A DNA stretch of 8,197 bases from Elusimicrobiota bacterium (GTDB lineage: Bacteria > Elusimicrobiota > Elusimicrobia > UBA1565): assembly GCA_003450735.1 (NCBI GenBank), contig DMEZ01000016.1:1-8197 (forward strand), read 5' to 3'. The notes under the pieces were generated by a model. That model saw only the letters and a program-made list of their open reading frames with translations. It ran no database searches and was not told the origin of the DNA. Numbering within the stretch: position 1 is the stretch's first letter; the number at the start of each line of letters is the position of its first letter. Positions 1-6,283 of this stretch are shown here, piece by piece. The translations under genes and the position numbers were made by a program.

Positions 1-2355
1 GCCGCCCCCCAAGGTCCGGCCTACAAGTCCGTCGGCCAGAGCGTCGAGCGCATCGACGGCTGGGAGAAGGTGACCGGCGCCGCCCGCTTCGTCGACGACC
101 TCGAGTTCGGCCCGGGCCTGCTCCACGCCTGCGTGGTGGAAAGCCCGCACGCCCACGCCAAGATCAAAAAGATCGACACCCGCGCGGCCGAGAAGCTGCC
201 GGGCGTGGTCAAGGTGGTCACGGGCAAGGACTTCCCCTTCAAGTTCGGGCTCTACATGAAGGACCGCTATATCTTCGCCCAGGACCGCGTGCGCTTCGTC
301 GGCGAGCAGGTGGCCGCCGTCGTGGCCGAGGACGCCAAGACCGCCCAGCGCGCGGCCAAGCTCGTGAAGGTGGACTACGAGCTGCTTCCCCCCGTCCTCG
401 ACCCGGTCGGGGCGCTCAAGAAGAGCTCGGCCCTCGTCCACCCCGAGCTAGGCGACTACCCGCACGTGCCGTGGTTCTTCCCCAAGGCGAAGACCAACAT
501 CGCCCACTGGCGCAAGATCCGCCGGGGCGACGCCGAGAAGGGCTTCGCCGAGGCCGACCTCGTGTGGGAGGACACCTACACCGTGCCGCGCTACGCGCAC
601 TGCGCCATCGAGCCCCACGCCAACGTCGGCCTCTTCGACGCCTCGGGGCGCCTCACGATGTGGAACGCCTCGCAGTCGCCCTTCACCCAGCGCCACGGCT
701 TCGCCGAGGCCCTCGCGTCCCTTGGCCTTTCGCACAAGGACGTGCGCGTCATCACCCCCTACGTGGGCGGCGGCTTCGGCGGCAAGGCCGGCATCTCCAT
801 GGAGATCATCGGCGCGGCCCTGGCCACCACGGTCAAGGGCCAGCCGGTCAAGGTGATGTGGAACCGCGCGCAGGAGTTCTACAACACCTACCAGCGCCAG
901 GGCCTGGTCGCGAAGGTGAAGATCGGGGTCAAGAAGAACGGGAAGATCACGGCCCTCGAGCACACCCTCTACTGGGACGCGGGCGCCTACGTCGAGTACG
1001 GGGCCAACGTGGTCAACGCGGTCGGCCTCTCCTCCACGGGGCCCTACAGGATCGACAACGTGAAGATCGACTCGCTGTGCATCTACACGAATCTCCCGCC
1101 GGGCGGACCCTACCGCGGCTTCGGCTACTCCGAGTTCTTCTTCGGCTTGGAGTCGCACATCACGCGCACGGCCAAGAAGCTCAAGATCGACCCGGTCGAG
1201 TTCCGCAAAAAGAACGCCATCAAGGAAGGCGACATCCTGCCCTACGGCGCGCACATGAACCCCAACGGCCTGCCGGAGGCCATCCAGAAGACGGCCGAGG
1301 CCATCCGCTGGGGCGAGACCCAGAAGCCCAGCGGCCCCCATAAGGCGGTCGGCAAGAGCCTGGTACTCTTCTGGAAGGCGCCGGCCATGCCGCCCAACGC
1401 GGCCTCCTCCTCGTTTTTGAAGTTCAACGAGGACGGAAGCCTCAACATCATGGTCTCCGGCATGGAGATCGGCCAGGGCCTGCTGACGGTCATGGCCCAG
1501 GTCGCCTCCGAGGTGCTCACGGTGCCGACCTCCAAGATCCGGGTGGAGTGCCCGGACACCGACCGCAACCCCTACGAGTGGCAGACCGTCGCCTCCCACG
1601 TCACCTGGGGCTGCGGCAACGCGGTCAAGAAGGCGGCCCTGGACGCGCGCGAGCAGATCTTCGACGTGGTCGCGCGCACCCTGCACCTGCCCAAGGACGG
1701 GCTCTACCTGGAGGACGAGGCGGTCAAGTGCCGCACGAAGCCCGGCTGGGCCCTGCCGCTCAAGGACTTCGTCATCAACGGCATCCAGGCCGAGGACCAC
1801 ACCTTCAAGGGCGGCCCCATCCTGGGCCGCGGCACGTTCATGCCCGAGTTCTCATCGGCCATCGGCGACCCGGAGACCGGTCAGGGCGGCCACCCCAACG
1901 TGCACTACACAACGGGGGCGGGCGGCGTGGTGCTGGAGGTGGACAAGCAGACCGGGAAGATCAGGGTCCTCAAAGCCGCCCTGGCTGTCGACTGCGGCAA
2001 GGCCTTGAACCCCGACCTCGTCCGCGGGCAGGTCACGGGCGGCATGCTGCAGGGCCTGGCGACGGTCCTCTACGAGGACATGCGCTTCGACGAGAAGGGC
2101 AAGCTCTTGAACCCGAACTTCTCGGACTACAAGATCCCGACCGCGCTGGACATCCCAGACGAAGTCATTCCCATCATCGTGGAGTGCCCCCAGCCCGACG
2201 GCCCCTACGGCGCGCGCGGCATGGGCGAGCACACGATGATCCCGGCCGCGGCGATGGTCGCCAACGCGGTGGAGGACGCCCTGGGGGTGCGCATCAAGTC
2301 GATGCCACTGACCGCGGAGAAGATCGCGCTGGCGGCGGCGAAGAAGGAAGCTTAA
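1..2355 (+). CDS. Xanthine dehydrogenase/aldehyde oxidase family molybdopterin-binding subunit (5' partial)
   Basis: Large subunit of a molybdenum hydroxylase. The family hydroxylates purines, aldehydes or N-heterocycles using molybdopterin cytosine dinucleotide, passing electrons to FeS and FAD subunits that are not in the window. The frame is open from base 1, so 784 residues are visible. Numbering from base 1: the N-terminal segment SVERIDGWEKVTGAARFVDD (about 14-33) opens the a/b hammerhead domain (about 20-135). The molybdopterin-binding part follows, with GGGFGGKAG at 256-264, PYRGFGYSE at 370-378, GMEIGQG at 487-493 and GMGEH near the C-terminus, whose Glu743 is the expected catalytic glutamate. 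The GTG at 70 is not the start, because conserved family sequence lies upstream in the same frame. The true start is probably only a few codons to the left, unless the protein is fused to a small FeS subunit. The CSFR active-site motif of form I CO dehydrogenase is absent, so it is not CoxL. The family is certain; the substrate is unknown. Confidence 0.95.
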   Translation, partial: AAPQGPAYKSVGQSVERIDGWEKVTGAARFVDDLEFGPGLLHACVVESPHAHAKIKKIDTRAAEKLPGVVKVVTGKDFPFKFGLYMKDRYIFAQDRVRFVGEQVAAVVAEDAKTAQRAAKLVKVDYELLPPVLDPVGALKKSSALVHPELGDYPHVPWFFPKAKTNIAHWRKIRRGDAEKGFAEADLVWEDTYTVPRYAHCAIEPHANVGLFDASGRLTMWNASQSPFTQRHGFAEALASLGLSHKDVRVITPYVGGGFGGKAGISMEIIGAALATTVKGQPVKVMWNRAQEFYNTYQRQGLVAKVKIGVKKNGKITALEHTLYWDAGAYVEYGANVVNAVGLSSTGPYRIDNVKIDSLCIYTNLPPGGPYRGFGYSEFFFGLESHITRTAKKLKIDPVEFRKKNAIKEGDILPYGAHMNPNGLPEAIQKTAEAIRWGETQKPSGPHKAVGKSLVLFWKAPAMPPNAASSSFLKFNEDGSLNIMVSGMEIGQGLLTVMAQVASEVLTVPTSKIRVECPDTDRNPYEWQTVASHVTWGCGNAVKKAALDAREQIFDVVARTLHLPKDGLYLEDEAVKCRTKPGWALPLKDFVINGIQAEDHTFKGGPILGRGTFMPEFSSAIGDPETGQGGHPNVHYTTGAGGVVLEVDKQTGKIRVLKAALAVDCGKALNPDLVRGQVTGGMLQGLATVLYEDMRFDEKGKLLNPNFSDYKIPTALDIPDEVIPIIVECPQPDGPYGARGMGEHTMIPAAAMVANAVEDALGVRIKSMPLTAEKIALAAAKKEA

Positions 2356-3410
2356 GCCCTGAGTAGGGCGTCCGCGATCCGCTCGGACGCACGGCCGTCC
2401 CAGAGAGGCGGCACCCGACCGCGCCGGCCGCGTCCATCGAGGATGCGGCCGGCCTCTTTCTCGAGGCGAGCCATGTCCTCCCCCACCAGGACGTTGGTGC
2501 CCAGCGTGAGGGTGATGGGGCGCTCGGTGTTCCTGCGGACGGTCAGGCAGGGCACGCCGAGGAAGGTAGTCTCCTCCTGGATGCCGCCCGAGTCCGTGAT
2601 GACGGCGAGGGCGTGCTTCTGCAGGTACAGGAACTCGAGGTAGCCCAGAGGCTCGGTCAGAAGAAGGCCGGAAGCCTTGATGCCCGCCGCCTTCATCCGC
2701 GCCCGGGTGCGGGGGTGCACCGGGAAGACCACCTGCGCGCGCCGAGCGATGCGCTCCAGGGCCCGGACGACTCGGCGCAGGGACGCCGGATCATCCACGT
2801 TCGAGGGGCGGTGCAGGGTCACCGGGATGCAGCGCTCGGCCAGGCCGGGGATGCGCGGCCGGCGCGCCTTGGGCAGGAGGCGCACGAGGGTATCGATCAT
2901 CACGTTGCCCACGCGGCGGATCTTGGAGGCTGCCACGCCCTCGCAAGCCAGGTTGGCGTCCGCGTCGACCGATGGGGTGAAGAGCAGGTCGGCGACCTGG
3001 TCGGTGAGCAGGCGGTTGATCTCCTCGGGCATGCTGCGGTCGAAGGAGCGCAGGCCCGCCTCCACGTGCGCGACCTTCACGCCGAGCTTGGAGCAGAGCA
3101 GGGCCGCGGCCACCGTGGAGTTGACGTCCCCATAGACCACCACCCAGTCCGGTCGGCGCGCGAGCACCACCGGTTCCAGGCGCCCCAGGATGAGGGCCGT
3201 CTGCTGGGCGTGGCTGCCCGAACCGACCTCCAGGTTCTCGTCGGGCCGGGGCAGGCCGAGCTGACGGAACTGGACATCCGAGAGGCTCGCGTCGTAGTGC
3301 TGGCCGGTGTGGACGAGCACCTGGCGCGCGCCGCGGCGCTTCAGGGCGGCCAGGACGGGGGCCGCTTTCATGAAGTTCGGACGGGCGCCGACCACGTGGA
3401 GGACTTTCAT
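2352..3410 (-). CDS. wecB: UDP-N-acetylglucosamine 2-epimerase (non-hydrolysing)
   Basis: Interconverts UDP-GlcNAc and UDP-ManNAc in the cytoplasm, supplying ManNAc-type sugars to surface glycans. The 352-residue protein has a two-Rossmann (GT-B-like) fold, slightly shorter than E. coli WecB. Visible motifs are GARPNFMKAAPVL (8-20), HTGQHYD (34-40), GDVNST (94-99), HVEAGLRS (115-122) followed by MPEEINR (127-133), LHRPSNVD (199-206), HPRTR (232-236), DSGGIQEE (273-280) and TERP (295-298), covering the expected catalytic and UDP-binding positions. The start is the ATG at 3410, because MKVLHVVGARPNF is the canonical N-terminus; longer in-frame starts at 3503 and 3635 would add non-conserved residues and run into the divergent gene. 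The Shine-Dalgarno sequence is weak (AGAG about 6 nt upstream). The gene diverges from the sugar operon across 91 bp and its stop overlaps that of the hydroxylase gene. No UDP-ManNAc dehydrogenase (wecC) is visible in the window. Confidence 0.95.
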   Translation of the reverse strand: MKVLHVVGARPNFMKAAPVLAALKRRGARQVLVHTGQHYDASLSDVQFRQLGLPRPDENLEVGSGSHAQQTALILGRLEPVVLARRPDWVVVYGDVNSTVAAALLCSKLGVKVAHVEAGLRSFDRSMPEEINRLLTDQVADLLFTPSVDADANLACEGVAASKIRRVGNVMIDTLVRLLPKARRPRIPGLAERCIPVTLHRPSNVDDPASLRRVVRALERIARRAQVVFPVHPRTRARMKAAGIKASGLLLTEPLGYLEFLYLQKHALAVITDSGGIQEETTFLGVPCLTVRRNTERPITLTLGTNVLVGEDMARLEKEAGRILDGRGRRGRVPPLWDGRASERIADALLRA

Positions 3411-3439
3411 TGACGCTCTGTGAGCCGAATAAGTATACT
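3410..3439 (+). promoter_or_regulatory. Sigma70-like promoter for the sugar operon
   Basis: TTGACG (3410-3415; consensus TTGACA, 5/6) is followed after 18 bp by TATACT (3434-3439; consensus TATAAT, 5/6). Transcription would start near 3446 and leave a leader of about 55 nt before the ATG at 3502. This is the only AT-rich spot in the 91-bp gap between divergent genes, which supports the call. The first T of the -35 box is the complement of the first base of the wecB start codon, so RNA polymerase bound here would sit on the wecB initiation region. Confidence 0.6.
3432..3437 (-). promoter_or_regulatory. Possible -10 element for wecB (reverse-facing)
   Basis: AGTATACT at 3432-3439 is its own reverse complement, so the minus strand also reads TATACT (3437 down to 3432). 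A start near 3425 would leave a leader of about 14 nt before the wecB ATG at 3410. No good -35 box is placed for it: the best is TTGGCG on the minus strand (3462-3457, 4/6) with a long 19-bp spacer. It may need an activator, or wecB may be served by another element. Confidence 0.3.
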
Positions 3440-3485
3440 CCGCCTGACCTGCCGGACGCCAATTTCCCGTCGGAGAACGGCTTCC

Positions 3486-3490
3486 GGAGG
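3486..3490 (+). promoter_or_regulatory. Ribosome binding site of the first operon gene
   Basis: GGAGG lies 11 nt before the ATG at 3502, a slightly long but usable spacing. It supports ATG 3502 as the start and is the clearest Shine-Dalgarno sequence in the operon. Confidence 0.6.
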
Positions 3491-3501
3491 CCCCTATCCC
3501 C

Positions 3502-4425
3502 ATGAAGCGGATCCTGGTCACGGGCGGCGCCGGAGCCATCGGCCGAAACCTGGTCGCGGCCCTGCTGCGCGAGCGCGCGGCCGAGGTCACGGTGCTCGAC
3601 GACGGGAGCTCCGGGCGGCCGGACCTGCTGCCCAAGGCCGTCCGGCTCTACCGCGGCGACGTGGCCGACTCGAAGCTGCTCGACCGGGTCCTCGCGCGCC
3701 CGTTCCAGGAGATCTACCACCTGGCCGCCTTCTTCGCCAACCAGAACTCGGTGGACCACCCGCTCGAGGATTTCCGCACCAACGCTCTGGGCACCCTGCT
3801 GCTCCTGGAGAAGGCCTCGCGCCTGCGCGGCCTCAAGGTCCTCGTCTTCGCCTCGACCTCCTCCATGACCGGCGACCTCGACAAGGGGCTCCCCGACGGC
3901 TTCAGCACGCCCTACATGGCCTCGAAGTTCACGGGGGAGCTCTACGGCCGCTACTACCGCGCCGCCCGGCGCCTGCCCTTCCGGACGGTGCGCTACTACA
4001 ACTGCTACGGCCCCGGCGAGTTCCCGGGCCGCTACCGGAACGTGGTCATCAATTTCATCGACAGGGCCCTGCGCGGGGAGCGCCTGCAAGTGACGGGCAC
4101 GGGCTCCGAGACCCGGGATTTCACCTTCGTCGACGATATCGTGGCCGGCACCCTCGCGGTCGCTCGCTCGCCCAAGGCCTCGGCCAAGCTGCCCTACGCT
4201 ATCGGCACGGGCACGGAGACCCGCATCCGCGACTTGGCGGCCATGGTCAACCGCCTGACCGGGAACCGCGCCCCCATCCAGTTCATCCCCCAGCGTTCCT
4301 GGGATAAGACGCGCCGGCGCCGGGCCGACTTCTCCCCCACGCGTCGGGACGCGGGCTACCGGCCCGTTGTCGCCCTGCCCGAAGGACTCGAGCGCACCCT
4401 GGCCTGGTTCAAGTCCGTCTCATGA
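3502..4425 (+). CDS. NAD-dependent epimerase/dehydratase (extended SDR, nucleotide-sugar enzyme)
   Basis: A cytoplasmic 307-residue extended short-chain dehydrogenase of the kind that epimerises or dehydrates nucleotide sugars (GalE/RmlB/GMD-like). The N-terminus carries the Rossmann motif G8-x-x-G11-x-x-G14, and VLDDGSSG (31-38) places acidic residues at the end of the second strand, which favours NAD over NADP. HLAA (73-76) and FASTSSMTG (116-124) supply the expected active-site strand. The catalytic pair is Y138 and K142 (YMASK). GSETRDFTFVDDIV (201-214) and the C-terminal pattern DAGYRP plus EGLERTLAWF are typical of sugar epimerases. FANQNSVDHP (78-87) is a distinctive stretch that could define a subfamily. 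It is the first gene of the operon, and its TGA overlaps the ATG of the next gene. Substrate and product cannot be read from sequence: epimerase, 4,6-dehydratase and decarboxylase activities all occur in this fold. Confidence 0.9.
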   Translation: MKRILVTGGAGAIGRNLVAALLRERAAEVTVLDDGSSGRPDLLPKAVRLYRGDVADSKLLDRVLARPFQEIYHLAAFFANQNSVDHPLEDFRTNALGTLLLLEKASRLRGLKVLVFASTSSMTGDLDKGLPDGFSTPYMASKFTGELYGRYYRAARRLPFRTVRYYNCYGPGEFPGRYRNVVINFIDRALRGERLQVTGTGSETRDFTFVDDIVAGTLAVARSPKASAKLPYAIGTGTETRIRDLAAMVNRLTGNRAPIQFIPQRSWDKTRRRRADFSPTRRDAGYRPVVALPEGLERTLAWFKSVS

Positions 4426-5564
4426 AGAAGCGCATCGCGCTCGAGATCACCGGCGCGCTCGGCGGCGGGGGCTACAAGCGCTACACCGAGAGCATCCTCA
4501 AGGCCTTAGTCGAGGAAGGCCCGGAGAACGAGTACCTGCTCTTCGGCGTGTTCTGGCGCGATTTCCCGCGGAAACTGGAGCACCTCGACCTCCCCAAGAG
4601 CCCGAACGTGCTCAGGGACTTCCGCCGCTTCCCGCAGGGCCTGCTCTTCCCCCTGGAGGAGTTCTGCGGCCTGCGCTACCACGAGCGCTTCCTGCTCGAG
4701 CACGGGGTGGATATCGTGCACGGCGTCAACAGCCGCACCCCCCCCCTGGACCGCCTGCCTTCCACCACGACCCTGCATTTCTCCGAGCTCTGGGACTTCA
4801 AGGGCTACGACAAGTTCTACTTCAACACCATGACCGAGCGCACCGTGCGCCAGTGTGACCGCGTCATCGCCATCTCGGAGCACTGCAAGCGCTCCGCCTT
4901 CAAGGCGTGGGGGACCCCGGCCGACAAGATCGACGTCATCTACTACGGCAGTCCCACGACGCGCTTCACGCCGCCGGAAGGCGAGCCCGTCCCACCGCCC
5001 GGCGTCGAGCGCCCCTATTTCCTCTTCGTGGGCTTTACCCGGCCGCACAAGAACCCGAAACTTCTGGCCGAGGCTTTCTGCAAGCTCAAGGCCAAGCGCC
5101 CCGACCTGCCGCACCGCCTCGTCTTCGCCGGCGGCCACGGCCCGGACAAGCCGTGGATCGAGGAGCGGCTCGCCAAGGCCGGACTGCTCGAGCAGGTCGT
5201 GTTCACCGGCATCGTCCCGCAGGAAAACATCCACAAGCTCTTCCAGGCCGCCTACGCCTTCGTGTGCCCGTCCCTCGACGAGGGCTTCGCCCTCCCGGTC
5301 GTGGAGGCGATGGGCTGCGGCATCCCCGTCATCGGCGTGAACGCCGGCGCCCTGCCCGAGGTCATCGGCGACGCGGGCCTCGTCCCCGAGCCCACGCCCG
5401 AAGCCTTCTGCGAAGCGATGGAGCGGCTCATCCTCGAACCCGGCCTGCACGCAAGCCTGCGGGCCAAGGGCTTCGAGAACCTCAAGCGCTTCGATTGGAA
5501 CGCCTCGGCCCGCAAGACCCTCGCGGTCTACGACCGCATCCTGGCCGAACGGGGACGGAAGTGA
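4422..5564 (+). CDS. Glycosyltransferase family 4 (GT-B fold)
   Basis: Retaining glycosyltransferase, 380 residues, probably acting at the inner face of the cytoplasmic membrane with a nucleotide-sugar donor. The N-terminal acceptor domain has a glycine-rich loop (GALGGGGYKRY, 11-21). HGVNSRTPP (100-108) and the segment to about 180, including RVIAISEHCKR (147-157), fit the GT4 inter-strand pattern. The donor domain begins at YFLFVGFTRPHKNP (199-212). It continues through FTGIVPQENIHKLF (261-274) to the EX7E signature E287-GFALPVV-E295, followed by GCGIPVIG and ALPEV. There is no signal peptide or transmembrane segment. The ATG overlaps the previous stop (ATGA 4422-4425) with no clear Shine-Dalgarno sequence, suggesting translational coupling. 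A run of nine C at 4738-4746 lies in codons 106-108. Donor and acceptor are unknown; a mannosyl- or rhamnosyltransferase role in a surface glycan is plausible but not shown. Confidence 0.93.
   Translation: MKKRIALEITGALGGGGYKRYTESILKALVEEGPENEYLLFGVFWRDFPRKLEHLDLPKSPNVLRDFRRFPQGLLFPLEEFCGLRYHERFLLEHGVDIVHGVNSRTPPLDRLPSTTTLHFSELWDFKGYDKFYFNTMTERTVRQCDRVIAISEHCKRSAFKAWGTPADKIDVIYYGSPTTRFTPPEGEPVPPPGVERPYFLFVGFTRPHKNPKLLAEAFCKLKAKRPDLPHRLVFAGGHGPDKPWIEERLAKAGLLEQVVFTGIVPQENIHKLFQAAYAFVCPSLDEGFALPVVEAMGCGIPVIGVNAGALPEVIGDAGLVPEPTPEAFCEAMERLILEPGLHASLRAKGFENLKRFDWNASARKTLAVYDRILAERGRK
4738..4746 (+). repeat. C9 homopolymer inside the GT4 gene
   Basis: Nine consecutive C residues span codons 106-108 (Thr-Pro-Pro). 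It is the longest single-base run I saw in the window. Gain or loss of one base would shift the frame before the donor-binding domain. In such C-rich coding DNA a run of this length may be chance. Confidence 0.7.
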
Positions 5565-6283
5565 TCGACCTCTCCGTCGTCATCCCCGCCTTCAACGAGG
5601 AGAAGCGCCTCGGCCCCGTTTTCGACGAGGTGCTGGCCTACCTCTCCCGAGGGAAGGAAAGCTGGGAGATCGTGGTGGCCGACGACGGGAGCACCGACGG
5701 CACCGTGCGCATGAGCGAGGAGCGAGCGGCCCGGGAGCCGCGCATCCGCGTGGTGCGCCTGCCGCAGAACCAAGGCAAGGGCGCGGCGGTCCGAGCCGGG
5801 ATGCTGGCTGCCAAGGGCCGCTGGCGGCTCTTCCGCGACGCCGACCGCTCCACGGCCATGGCCGAGTTCGACAAGTTCAGGCCGCTTCTTGAGAAAGGCT
5901 CCCAGGTCGTCATCGCCTCGCGCCACGTGCCCGGCTCCAGCCTGCCCGAGCCCCAGCCCCTGCCGCGGCGCCTGTTCGGCCGGGGCTACATCCTGCTCAG
6001 CCGCCTCATGATCCTCTACGAGATCCGGGACTTCACCTGCGGCTTCAAGTGCTTCACGGCCGAGGCAAGCGAGGGGATCTTCCCGAAGCAGCGCATCGAA
6101 CGCTGGGCTTTCGACGCGGAACTGCTGTTTTTGGCCAAGAAGGCCGGTTTCGCCATCGAGCAGGTGCCGGTGACCTGGCGCGACGAGCCGGGCTCCAAGG
6201 TGCGCATCGGGCTGGACATCGCGCGCTCGCTCTACGAGATGGCCCTCATCCGCCTCTTCGACCTCCGCGGCCTGTACCGATGA
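5561..6283 (+). CDS. Glycosyltransferase family 2, Alg5/DPM1-like (polyprenyl-phosphate sugar synthase type)
   Basis: Inverting GT-A enzyme of 240 residues. Its closest recognisable pattern is the dolichyl-phosphate beta-glucosyltransferase group, which moves a sugar from a nucleotide onto polyprenyl phosphate at the cytoplasmic membrane face. Visible are VIPAFNEEKRLG (7-18), VVADDGSTDGT (38-48), QNQGKGAAVRAGM (69-81), the metal-binding DADRST (93-98), ASRH (119-122), FTCGFKCF (158-165), RWAFDAELLFLAKK (181-194) and PVTWRDEPGSKVR (203-215). These last blocks are the family's diagnostic C-terminal part. The position after DAD is usually Gly, Leu or Asn and is Arg here. The start is GTG 5561: conserved sequence begins immediately and the first in-frame ATG comes only at codon 51. 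GTGA overlaps the previous stop, and GGGGACGG just upstream is a purine-rich ribosome site. There is no C-terminal membrane domain, so membrane association would be peripheral. Glucose, mannose or another sugar is possible. Confidence 0.9.
   Translation: MIDLSVVIPAFNEEKRLGPVFDEVLAYLSRGKESWEIVVADDGSTDGTVRMSEERAAREPRIRVVRLPQNQGKGAAVRAGMLAAKGRWRLFRDADRSTAMAEFDKFRPLLEKGSQVVIASRHVPGSSLPEPQPLPRRLFGRGYILLSRLMILYEIRDFTCGFKCFTAEASEGIFPKQRIERWAFDAELLFLAKKAGFAIEQVPVTWRDEPGSKVRIGLDIARSLYEMALIRLFDLRGLYR

Noticed and set aside
70..72. GTG as start of the hydroxylase subunit
   Set aside because: Upstream codons in the same frame encode SVERIDGWEK, a conserved family N-terminus, so the gene begins left of the window.
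448..1800. Long open frame of 450 codons on the minus strand inside the hydroxylase gene
   Set aside because: It lies antisense to a clear molybdenum hydroxylase, is dominated by Leu, Val, Arg, Gly, Asp and Ala, and shows no domain. GC-rich codon use leaves the opposite strand free of stops.
2356..2388. Short hairpins just after the hydroxylase stop: GCCCT/AGGGC (2356-2369) and GTCCG/CGGAC (2370-2388), as a terminator
   Set aside because: Stems are only 5 bp, no T-run follows on either strand, and the bases are coding sequence of wecB. No intrinsic terminator is supported.
3467..3486. Weak inverted repeats before the operon RBS as an operator or attenuator
   Set aside because: Stems of 4 bp (CCGT/ACGG, CGGA/TCCG) are expected by chance in this composition and barely touch the Shine-Dalgarno bases.
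3411..3635. Longer N-terminus for wecB from ATG at 3503 or 3635 (minus strand)
   Set aside because: The extension is low-complexity, would cover the promoter region and the first codons of the divergent gene, and MKVLHVVGARPNF already gives the canonical family start.
2791..4089. Minus-strand frame of 432 codons spanning wecB, the promoter gap and the epimerase gene
   Set aside because: It is out of frame with wecB and antisense to the SDR, with a repetitive Arg/Gly/Ala/Pro-rich product: a compositional shadow.
4907..5560. Upstream extension of the GT2 frame into the GT4 gene
   Set aside because: The translated extension is Arg/Pro/Gly-rich noise. Family homology begins exactly at GTG 5561, which also makes the 4-nt overlap.
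6049..6279. Upstream extension of the methyltransferase frame
   Set aside because: The extension overlaps the conserved C-terminus of GT2 in another frame and has no recognisable sequence; ATG 6280 begins directly before the zinc knuckle.
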